This document shows, piece after piece, positions 1-6,225 of a stretch of 13,140 bases of DNA. Numbering within the stretch: position 1 is the stretch's first letter; the number at the start of each line of letters is the position of its first letter. The notes beneath the pieces are model-generated. The model saw only the letters and a program-made list of their open reading frames with translations. It was not told where the DNA came from and did not search any database. The translations under genes were made by a program, and so were the position numbers. Location of the stretch: NCBI GenBank assembly GCA_003219345.1, contig QHOP01000128.1, positions 1 through 13,140 of the forward strand, given 5' to 3'. The DNA is from Verrucomicrobiota bacterium. GTDB taxonomy: Bacteria > Verrucomicrobiota > Verrucomicrobiia > Limisphaerales > AV2.

Positions 1-1319
1 GTGACCTTCGGTTTTTTTCCGTTCAACAATCCAAGCCGTTCGGGCGCGTGCTTGTCGAGCAGGCCGCGTTTCGCCTCGCTCAGCCACGCTTGCACGACCG
101 GCTTCACCGGTTTGTCTTTGATGTCTTTGTAGCCGAACGCGCCCTGGCAAAGTTGTTCGATGAGATGGCGACGGTCATCGTCCGTGATAGGCGGGAGTTG
201 GAATTCCGGACACCATTTTCTCAGAAGATTCAGACGCAGGATCCATTGCTCGACGGTGTGATCCCATTCCTTGAGCACAAGGCGGCCAGCGACGACTTCC
301 CCGGCCAACAGACGGGCCGCTTCATGCGTTGGCGGGGGCTCAACCCGTTTGGCGGAGAGAGCGAGGTCGCGGAAGCGCAACAACTCGGCGGCTTGCACGC
401 GCCTGGCCGTGGGATCGTAAGCCACGCGCAGGTCGGTCTGGATGTCCTCGGGGAACAGTTCGCGCAGCCAGTCCGGCTCGATGGCCGTGGCGAGCGACAG
501 GATGGTGTTGACCTCTTTGTCCTTGCCCTCGACTTCGCGGATTTCGGCGGCCACAAAGAGTGGACTGTGTTGAACCACGCTTTGGCGCGCGAGCACACCG
601 CGCCGCCCGTGCACGAGTTCGCAACGAAGCGTGCCGGAGTCGAGTCGGCGCGCGACGCGATCGGAGAAGCCGATCAGGATGCACTTCTGCAGCGCCTCGT
701 CCGGGACTTCGCGGGGCTTCACTTCGAGACCCTCGCGTTCGGCGATGCGGAGGAAATGATCGAGCAACGGCCCGACCTGTCGTGCCGTGACGGCATGAAT
801 GCCGAGCTTGCGGCAGGCCTCGGGCCGGAAGTTGTTTTTCGACGCGTAGGTCCAGGCGCGCATGAAAATCCAGAAGTCAGACGAAGCTTTCTCGCCGAAA
901 AGGTCCTCGCGAGTCGTGTTGACGTCGCGCCCGACATTGCGAAGCAACAGGTCGCGACCCTGCGTAAGCGCGGCGATGAGGCAGGCTTGATAGACACAAC
1001 CGTATTCCTGCGCGGCGAGCAGCATCCGCGCGTAACGCGGGTGGACCGGGAACACGAGCATGCGACGGCCGAGAGGAGTGATGAAGGTAGGACAGGCGTC
1101 CCGCCTGTCTCTGACTTCAGACTCGGCTTTTGATTTTCTTTGTCCAGAGACAGGCTGGAAGCCTGTCCCACGTTGAAGCGCGCCGAGGTCAGCGAGGAGT
1201 TCCTCCGCATGAGCGAGGCTTTGTTCGTCCGGCGATTCAAGCCAGCGGAATTTTCTCAAATCCTCCACGCCCGCGGCCTTAAGCGTGAGCACGACTTCCG
1301 AAAGGTCGAGGCGCTTGAT
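1..1319 (-). CDS. hrpB: ATP-dependent helicase HrpB, C-terminal part (out of frame with its N-terminal part; runs off the left edge)
   Basis: Reading the minus strand from 1319 to 1 gives 439 open codons without a stop, one base out of phase with the helicase core encoded at 1279-2292. It starts with IKRLDLSEVVLTLKAAGVED, which is the winged-helix/HA2 region that follows motif VI in DEAH helicases, and continues with TPLGRRMLVFPVHPRYARML, a signature stretch of the HrpB branch. The rest (EKASSDFWIFMRAWTYA, a HrpB-type beta-rich region, then LVLKEWDHTVEQWILRLNLL and GLLDKHAPERLGLLNG) fits the HrpB C-terminal domain. HrpB of E. coli is about 810 residues, so roughly 100 residues should lie beyond the window. 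Between DLGAL and TPLGRRM sits an in-frame extra segment of about 27 residues encoded by a REP-like hairpin pair (listed separately). No independent start is obvious; a GTG at 1292-1290 is the first possible one. It is the same ancestral gene as the next entry, not a separate protein. Confidence 0.85.
   Translation of the reverse strand, partial: MKRLDLSEVVLTLKAAGVEDLRKFRWLESPDEQSLAHAEELLADLGALQRGTGFQPVSGQRKSKAESEVRDRRDACPTFITPLGRRMLVFPVHPRYARMLLAAQEYGCVYQACLIAALTQGRDLLLRNVGRDVNTTREDLFGEKASSDFWIFMRAWTYASKNNFRPEACRKLGIHAVTARQVGPLLDHFLRIAEREGLEVKPREVPDEALQKCILIGFSDRVARRLDSGTLRCELVHGRRGVLARQSVVQHSPLFVAAEIREVEGKDKEVNTILSLATAIEPDWLRELFPEDIQTDLRVAYDPTARRVQAAELLRFRDLALSAKRVEPPPTHEAARLLAGEVVAGRLVLKEWDHTVEQWILRLNLLRKWCPEFQLPPITDDDRRHLIEQLCQGAFGYKDIKDKPVKPVVQAWLSEAKRGLLDKHAPERLGLLNGKKPKV
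1086..1171. repeat. Inverted pair of REP-like palindromes (BIME-like) inside hrpB
   Basis: Two homologous hairpins face each other. The left one has the core GACAGGCGTCCCGCCTGTC (1091-1109, 8-bp stem, 3-nt loop). The right one, read on the minus strand, has the core GACAGGCTTCCAGCCTGTC (1167-1149). Outside the cores both share GT(A/G)G before and TCTG(G)AC after. The two cores differ by a compensated base pair (G-C versus T-A), as expected of an element kept as a hairpin. About 30 bp of AT-richer sequence separates them. On the minus strand the element is open in the hrpB frame and encodes GTGFQPVSGQ ... RDRRDACPT. I recognise such readings from many verrucomicrobial proteins; in E. coli terms this is a REP/BIME-type element. 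No REP-associated transposase (RAYT) is in the window. Confidence 0.85.
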
Positions 1320-2292
1320 CTTGGTCGGCCGACGACTGGCTGATTTTCTCGATCAGCAGCGTGTTGATGCCACGGTAAGCGTCGTAGCGCGGTGTGCGCG
1401 CCAGACCGCTGTCGATCACGAGCCGGACGCCGTCGATCGTGAGCGACGTTTCCGCGACATTGGTGGAAACGACGACCTTGCGCTGGCCGTAACGGGCGAC
1501 GGCGGCGTCCTGATCGCGCAACGGCAATTCGCCGTGCAGCGGAAGAAGAATAAAACCCTTCGATTCGTCCGTTTGCCGGATCGCCTCGATGGTTTGTGCG
1601 ATTTCAAAGCTACCCGGCATAAACACGAGCGCGTCGCCGGCGCCACCGGAATGGATGTAGCGGCTAAAGGCCTCAGCAGCCCGCTCCCAGATCGGCCGTT
1701 TGTCGGTGTAACCGGGCTCCGACGCGTATTCGATTTTGACCGGAAAGACTCGCCCTTCGGAGGACAGCACGGCGCAAGGTTTCAGATAACTCGCCAGCAG
1801 ATCGGCATCGAGCGTGGCAGACATCACGACGAGGTGTAAGTCGGGCTGCGCTTGCTCCTGCAAGTCGAGCGCGCGGGCCAGCGTGATGTCGCCATAGAGA
1901 TGTCGTTCGTGAAATTCGTCGAAGATCAGGACCGAGATTCCAGACAGCTTCGGGTTATCAATCATCTGCCGCAACAAGAGGCCTTCGGTCACGAAGCGAA
2001 TTTTCGTTTCCGGGCCGGCCACGTTCTCGAAGCGAATCTGGTAACCGACTTCACGACCGAGTTGCACCCCGAGTTCTTCCGCCACGCGAGCGGCGAGCAA
2101 GCGAGTGGCCAGTCGCCGGGGCTGAAGGATCACGACCTGCCCCTCCTTCAAGAGGCCGTGCTTGAGCAGCATCTGCGGCACTTGTGTGGATTTGCCCGAG
2201 CCGGTCGGTGCGGACAGAATCAATCGCCGGTTTTGTTTCAGACGGGCAACGATGTCCTGTTCGATGTCGTAAATAGGCAGTCGTTCAGCCAT
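1279..2292 (-). CDS. hrpB: ATP-dependent helicase HrpB, N-terminal helicase core (truncated by frameshift)
   Basis: This 337-residue frame encodes the two RecA-like domains of a DEAH-box RNA helicase. Visible motifs are Walker A/motif I GSGKST (residues 31-36), motif Ia QPRRLA (57-62), motif II DEFH (125-128, the HrpB-type variant of DEAH), motif III SAT (158-160), a motif IV region DALVFMPG (220-227) and motif V STNVAETSLTIDGV (276-289). The frame is authentic up to KISQSSADQ (residues 316-324); the last 13 residues are out-of-frame sequence. Motif VI (the QRxGRxGR arginine-finger motif expected directly after SADQ) is absent, so this product should not hydrolyse ATP productively. The start ATG at 2292-2290 gives the usual short lead (MAERLPIYDIEQD) before motif I; I see no Shine-Dalgarno sequence. 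HrpB acts as a cytoplasmic DEAH helicase of unclear physiological role. It is transcribed away from the secreted-protein genes, so no operon with them. Confidence 0.88.
   Translation of the reverse strand: MAERLPIYDIEQDIVARLKQNRRLILSAPTGSGKSTQVPQMLLKHGLLKEGQVVILQPRRLATRLLAARVAEELGVQLGREVGYQIRFENVAGPETKIRFVTEGLLLRQMIDNPKLSGISVLIFDEFHERHLYGDITLARALDLQEQAQPDLHLVVMSATLDADLLASYLKPCAVLSSEGRVFPVKIEYASEPGYTDKRPIWERAAEAFSRYIHSGGAGDALVFMPGSFEIAQTIEAIRQTDESKGFILLPLHGELPLRDQDAAVARYGQRKVVVSTNVAETSLTIDGVRLVIDSGLARTPRYDAYRGINTLLIEKISQSSADQDQAPRPFGSRAHA
1317..1324 (-). other. Deletion/frameshift junction in hrpB
   Basis: On the minus strand the codons for SADQ end at 1321 and the family sequence resumes as IKRLDLSE from 1319, leaving one surplus base (1320) between them. 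In family members about 30-35 residues separate these points and contain motif VI and the following linker. Loss of that block plus the phase change is read directly from the two frames; its size is inferred from my knowledge of the family. It could be a genuine deletion or an assembly or sequencing error. Confidence 0.75.
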
Positions 2293-2315
2293 GCGCGAGC
2301 CGATGGTAGCGGGGC

Positions 2316-2333
2316 GGCGAAGGCGAAGGCGAA
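2316..2333. repeat. Short tandem repeat, three GGCGAA units
   Basis: Three perfect copies of the hexamer GGCGAA stand in a row about 25-40 bp upstream of the hrpB start codon (as TTCGCC on the hrpB strand). The position is where a promoter spacer or 5' leader of hrpB would lie, so copy-number change could alter expression; that role is inference only. Confidence 0.7.
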
Positions 2334-2429
2334 GATAAATTCAACCCCGCGCGGGACAGCAGCGGACCTGGCCTCGCGTGCGCAACATCCCCGCGAGTTT
2401 CTACTGGCTGTCGCGGACGGCGGCATGTT

Positions 2430-2504
2430 ACTGAGGAGTCCCCTGGATATACGACAGTCGGTGGCGGTCGAACCCGTCGTTTTCCCCTCACCCTCGGGGA
2501 GAGG
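2430..2504. repeat. 75-bp interspersed repeat, copy A
   Basis: The stretch starting ACTGAGGAGTCCC and ending in CACCCTCGGGGAGAG aligns over its whole length with 5878-5954, at roughly 80 percent identity by eye. Shared blocks include ACTGAGGAGTCCC, TTGGATA/CTGGATA, GTCGGTGG, TCGAAC and a terminal C-rich/GGGGAGAG segment that can fold as a short hairpin. It lies between divergent genes and has no coding sense. It may be a non-autonomous mobile repeat (MITE/REP class). Confidence 0.7.
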
Positions 2505-2687
2505 CCCGGTGTGGTGAAAGAAAATGTGGCCCATCCACCGGTCCATGAGTAGGCTGGCGGGCGAGGATTGGGGCGGTCGAATTTGTGCAGAGTAATCGGA
2601 TACGGTTCTTGTAAGTGAAACACCGACACTGGAATCAGACGGACGCCGATTCTTTGCTGATGCGGAAAAGCCGACGATTTCAACCTG

Positions 2688-5600
2688 ATGATAAGGCGTG
2701 GATGGACTGCGTTTTTGAGCGGCGTCGGCAGGATTGTCGGCGCGCGGGCGGGCATTTCCCGCGGATTCCTGGTCGGAGCGATCTGCCTGGGCGTCACGGC
2801 CGCGGCGGGAGCCGCAGAGATTTCGTCCTTCCAGGCCGGCGACGGCGGCTGGCACCTGGGAACGCTGGCCGTTGGAAATCTGGACAGCGACCCACAACTT
2901 GAAATCGTCGTTCCCTACCGCGATTCCTCCGGTCGATGGTTTCTCGACGCGTTCAAACCGAACGGAACGCGCTTGGCCGGCTTCCCTTACGCGGGCGACG
3001 CGGAGATCAACGTCTCGCCCACGCTCTACGATCTGGATGGCGACGGTCGTGACGAAATTATTTTCACTTGCGGCAATCGCGTCATCGCGCTTCGAGGAGA
3101 CGGATCGGTCGTTTGGTCCACCGAAGTGAACCGGTTCAATTACATTCCCGACAGTGGTTACATGACGGTCACCAACGGCTTTTACTGGTCCAACGGCGGC
3201 GGGTTCATTCCTTATCTTCCAGCCACGGCTGTTTTTTCTTCACAGGTGTCCAGCCCGATTGTCGCCGACATCAACGGCGACGGCTTGAAGGAAGTGGTGA
3301 CTGCGTGGAAGATTGATCCGGACAACACGAGCAGTGACCAGGATTTCAATCCGTTCATCAATGACCTCTGGGGTTTTGGCGAATGGGGGACCGTCGGCGA
3401 GACGTGGTCGGGTGGTGTGGTGTTCTTCGACGCCAGCAGCGGCGCGAAGAACTACGTCTATCACCTCCACCAACTGGTGGAATCCGGCCTCGCGCTTGGT
3501 CACGCGGACGAGAACAAGCCGCTGGAAACCTATGCCCTGAACGACAGCGACAGCGTCGTTTGCTTCGATAAAACCAAGCCGCACGGTCTCTACGGAAACG
3601 GGACACTGCACAAACAGTTCGGCAAAAACCAGCGCCTGATGAGCGGTTCCTATGAACTGGGCGTGGACATTTACACGGCGGACATGGACGGCGATGGGTT
3701 GGCTGAAGTACTCGTCCCGACCACACAGCTCAATCCACTCTGGCAACCGAGCGAGACCATTCTCGATGACGATGGCGCGATACTTTGGCGCAAATGGAAG
3801 CAACCGGTCAGCTTTCCGTTAAATCAATGGCAGAACAACGCCTGCATGATTCCGGTCAATCCGGATCATGACAACCACATCGATGTCCTTAGTTTCACGC
3901 ATGCGTACGAAATCGCGTTCCGTTACTGGAACGGCGTTGAACTCGTTGACCGGCCAGGTTGGCCAAAGAATTTCCATCCCTACCTGCCGACGCCGCCCGT
4001 GGTCGGCGACGTGGACGGCGACGGTCAGGAGGAAATTGTCATTGGCACCTACAATCCGGAGAAAAATCCTTCCGACGGAACTCTCTACGTTTTCAGCCTT
4101 GATGGCGCGCTCAAGTTTTCCCTGCCGGTGCCGGGCGGCCTGAAGCATATTCCCACGCTGGCGGATGTAAGGGGCGACGGCCTGGACGTCATTTATCGCT
4201 CGCTCGCCGGCCGCATTTACATTCAGAACTTTGGCGCGACCAACGCCGGTCCGGTCTCCTGGTCAACCCACCGCGGCAACCGAAAGCGCGATGGAAACCT
4301 TGGCATTTCTTTGTTCCCGTCCGGCACTCCGTTGATTACGCGCAAAGAAGCGGGTTTCCGGCGTGCCGGTTTTTCCTGGGGCGGGCCGGCCACGAACACC
4401 GCCAAAGCCTGGCGCATCTATCGCGCGGAACAACCGGAAGGTCCGTTCACTCATATCGTGACACTGACGGCGAACGCGACCTCCTACACCGATTATCTGC
4501 TCAAGCCCGGCTGCCAATACATTTATGAGGTGGCCGCCGTTTGCGAAACGAACATTGTCCACTCGGCTCCGTTCGCCATACTTTCAGCGCTCAACGGCAA
4601 CCTCGTGGCCAACGGTGGCTTCGAGGAGAATGACAACAGCCATTGGGACAAATGGTTCACTGGAGACCTCGATTGGACCAACATGGTCGCCACGACGAAC
4701 GCGGCATACGAGGGCCGCAAATCGATGGAGATTACTCTGATCAATAAAGGCAATAACGGCTCGATTTCTCAATACGGCCAATACGGCACGCCCGACGCCT
4801 ACCTGCCCGCCATCCCCGGTCGCCTTTACAGCTTCGGCTGCTTCTTCAAGAGCGGTGGCCTCTCGCAGTCATCGGAGCATTGGCTGGAATGGAGTTCAAC
4901 CAGGACTGGCGAAGACACGAACAGTCGCCCCGCGCGACCGTATCCTCTCTACTTCACCCCGCACTTCGCCATCGGGACCAACGCGACCGATTGGAGCTAC
5001 GCCAATCGCACGTTCGTCATGCCGCCTGGTTTCACCAACGTCGAACTGGAACATCGTTACACCATCGCCGCTCCCGGCAGCGGATCGGTTTGCATCGACG
5101 ACGTCTTCTTTCGCACTCTGCCGTCGCCTGACGCGACGAACTGGATTGACCTGGTGCCGTTCGCGGCGGCCTGGCGTTATTCCGTCGAAGCTCCAGCCAC
5201 GAACTGGTTCGCCGCCGGCTTCAACGACGCGAGTTGGCCAATGGGCTTTGGTAAATTCGGCGCGGGCAGCGGGCCCGCCAACATTGTCACCGCCCTGGCG
5301 CCTCAAAAGCCGGCATATTATTTTCGCCGTACCTTCATCGCCCCTTCGCTTCCGTGTGAGGAACTGCTATTGTCCGCCACCTGCACCGATGGAGGCGGAA
5401 AATCGCTGGAGGTTTACCTCAACGGGACGAAACTCGTCACGTCAGGCATCGACGCTGTGAGCGGCCAGGGAAACGAAGTCCAGTATTTCGATCTCGCGCC
5501 CTTTCTCGATCTGATTCGACCAGGAACGAACTGCATCGCCGTCGAAGTGAACAATGTCTGGCAGCCGTCCTGGGATGATGTCGCGTTCGATCTCAGTCTG

Positions 5601-5882
5601 AAAGCGATCACCTATGCGCCCGTCGGACCGCGTATCACCGCCATCAACCGCGAACCCGGCCTTCCCCAAACCGGTCCGGAGATCAATCTTGGCCTTTCGG
5701 TTCCCGCGAACAGCATTTGGAGGATCGAATCCGCCGACACGCTCTCGTCCGACTGGCAGCTCGTGGACGAGGTCACGAGCAATTCCACGGGCGCAACCTG
5801 GTTGCGCGACACCGGGCAGAACGGCCGCCTGCCTCTCAACGAAATTTCCATGCGGTTCTATCGCTTGATCCCGAACTACTGA
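2688..5882 (+). CDS. Secreted FG-GAP/VCBS-repeat protein with FN3-like and carbohydrate-binding-like domains
   Basis: The protein has 1064 residues. A positively charged start (MIRRGW) and a hydrophobic stretch around residues 25-40 ending in AAAGAAE indicate a signal peptide, cleaved near residue 42. Residues ~55-530 form an FG-GAP/VCBS beta-propeller-like region with calcium-loop motifs DLDGDGRDE (~116), DINGDGLKE (~194), DMDGDGLAE (~333), DVDGDGQEE (~441) and degenerate ones near 62, 392 and 493. Residues ~550-638 resemble FN3 (WRIYRAEQPEGPF ... YIYEVAAV). Residues ~638-811 (NLVANGGFEE ... CIDDVFF) look like a CBM4/9-type jelly roll, and ~820-975 (NWFAAGFNDASWP ... YYFRRTF ... LEVYLNGTKL) like the galactose-binding-like module of glycoside hydrolases. 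The C-terminus (RIESADTLSSDWQ ... MRFYRLIPNY) is typical of secreted verrucomicrobial proteins. No catalytic domain is seen; it probably binds glycans or surface partners outside the cell. The ATG at 2688 precedes the signal peptide and no later Met would keep it. No clear ribosome binding site. The stop codon lies in repeat copy B. Confidence 0.88.
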   Translation: MIRRGWTAFLSGVGRIVGARAGISRGFLVGAICLGVTAAAGAAEISSFQAGDGGWHLGTLAVGNLDSDPQLEIVVPYRDSSGRWFLDAFKPNGTRLAGFPYAGDAEINVSPTLYDLDGDGRDEIIFTCGNRVIALRGDGSVVWSTEVNRFNYIPDSGYMTVTNGFYWSNGGGFIPYLPATAVFSSQVSSPIVADINGDGLKEVVTAWKIDPDNTSSDQDFNPFINDLWGFGEWGTVGETWSGGVVFFDASSGAKNYVYHLHQLVESGLALGHADENKPLETYALNDSDSVVCFDKTKPHGLYGNGTLHKQFGKNQRLMSGSYELGVDIYTADMDGDGLAEVLVPTTQLNPLWQPSETILDDDGAILWRKWKQPVSFPLNQWQNNACMIPVNPDHDNHIDVLSFTHAYEIAFRYWNGVELVDRPGWPKNFHPYLPTPPVVGDVDGDGQEEIVIGTYNPEKNPSDGTLYVFSLDGALKFSLPVPGGLKHIPTLADVRGDGLDVIYRSLAGRIYIQNFGATNAGPVSWSTHRGNRKRDGNLGISLFPSGTPLITRKEAGFRRAGFSWGGPATNTAKAWRIYRAEQPEGPFTHIVTLTANATSYTDYLLKPGCQYIYEVAAVCETNIVHSAPFAILSALNGNLVANGGFEENDNSHWDKWFTGDLDWTNMVATTNAAYEGRKSMEITLINKGNNGSISQYGQYGTPDAYLPAIPGRLYSFGCFFKSGGLSQSSEHWLEWSSTRTGEDTNSRPARPYPLYFTPHFAIGTNATDWSYANRTFVMPPGFTNVELEHRYTIAAPGSGSVCIDDVFFRTLPSPDATNWIDLVPFAAAWRYSVEAPATNWFAAGFNDASWPMGFGKFGAGSGPANIVTALAPQKPAYYFRRTFIAPSLPCEELLLSATCTDGGGKSLEVYLNGTKLVTSGIDAVSGQGNEVQYFDLAPFLDLIRPGTNCIAVEVNNVWQPSWDDVAFDLSLKAITYAPVGPRITAINREPGLPQTGPEINLGLSVPANSIWRIESADTLSSDWQLVDEVTSNSTGATWLRDTGQNGRLPLNEISMRFYRLIPNY

Positions 5883-5954
5883 GGAGTCCCTTGGATAGGC
5901 GACCGTCGGTGGCTGTCGAACAGCCGTTTCTCTTCACCCTCCCCCGGGGAGAGA
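5878..5954. repeat. 75-bp interspersed repeat, copy B, overlapping the upstream gene's stop codon
   Basis: This is the second copy of the element at 2430-2504, in the same orientation. Homology begins at ACTGAGGAGTCCC, whose TGA (5880-5882) is the stop codon of the FG-GAP gene. The 3' part (CACCCTCCCCCGGGGAGAG) can fold into a GC-rich hairpin, which could act in 3'-end formation although no T-run follows. Because the gene's normal C-terminal motif is complete just before it, the element seems to have landed at the very end of the gene without damaging it. Confidence 0.72.
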
Positions 5955-6004
5955 TTTCCTCGAAAAATTTCGCGCGTTACGACCCTGAACCGAGGGAAAA
6001 CATC

Positions 6005-6082
6005 GAACGTCCAACATCGAACACCGAACGCCGACGTGAGCAAGCATTCGCGCTGCCATTCGATGTTCGGCGTTGGATGTTC
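6005..6082. repeat. Imperfect inverted repeat of GAAC/ATCGAAC-rich units
   Basis: Arms 6005-6030 and 6057-6082 are reverse complements at about 21 of 26 positions, separated by 26 bp. The left arm is itself built of short related units (CATCGAAC, CCAACATCGAAC, ACCGAACG). The right arm reads CATTCGATGTTCGGCG and then TTGGATGTTC. I recognise this FDVRRWMF/SMFGVG type of reading as a dispersed intergenic repeat in verrucomicrobial genomes; that recognition is from memory. It would form a long hairpin in RNA between the two secreted-protein genes. Confidence 0.7.
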
Positions 6083-6170
6083 CTCTGGGTTCATGGGAGC
6101 GGGAGAGCAGCCTTGCAATGGTGGTGGCGTCGAGTTGCGTCCTATGGCGCATCTTTCCCCGACAAAACTC

Positions 6171-6199
6171 TTCAACCTTGGCTCTGAACCTGCTATTCT
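6171..6199 (+). promoter_or_regulatory. Candidate promoter for the CotH/lamin-tail protein gene
   Basis: An extended -10 element TGCTATTCT (6191-6199; TG at 6191, hexamer TATTCT at 6194) lies 27 bp before the ATG at 6226. A weak -35 (TTCAAC, 6171-6176) stands 17 bp upstream. Transcription would start near 6206, leaving a leader of about 20 nt without a Shine-Dalgarno sequence. This is a motif judgement only. Confidence 0.45.
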
Positions 6200-6225
6200 G
6201 CGCCCGATCCATATCACGACCCCGT

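Larger units (their letters stand above)
2293..2687. other. Intergenic region between divergent hrpB and the FG-GAP protein gene
   Basis: This 395-bp stretch separates two divergent genes and should hold both promoters, but I cannot point to a convincing -35/-10 pair for either. It contains a GGCGAA triplet repeat close to the hrpB start and copy A of the 75-bp repeat (both listed separately). Short open frames crossing it on either strand show no recognisable protein signature and are probably spurious. Nothing else is recognisable. Confidence 0.6.

Noticed and set aside
48..1133. Long plus-strand open frame (361 codons)
   Set aside because: It is antisense to the clearly conserved HrpB C-terminal region; its translation has no recognisable domain and its end (TGVPPVSD) is just the REP-like element read on the other strand.
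1317..1324. Programmed frameshift in hrpB
   Set aside because: Motif VI is absent altogether; shifting frame cannot recover it, and no slippery site is seen.
1285..2517. Plus-strand frames of 184 and 221 codons opposite the helicase core
   Set aside because: They mirror the HrpB motifs on the minus strand; high GC third positions make long antisense frames common here.
2520..2687. Promoter and ribosome binding site for the FG-GAP gene
   Set aside because: No pair of hexamers with sensible spacing and no Shine-Dalgarno at the right distance could be supported.
5929..5954. Rho-independent terminator after the FG-GAP gene
   Set aside because: The GC-rich hairpin potential is real, but no T-run follows and it is part of the dispersed repeat; a terminator role is only a possibility.
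6073..6225. N-terminal extension of the giant protein from an ATG at 6073
   Set aside because: The extension is encoded by repeat sequence and would bury the signal peptide that starts at 6226.
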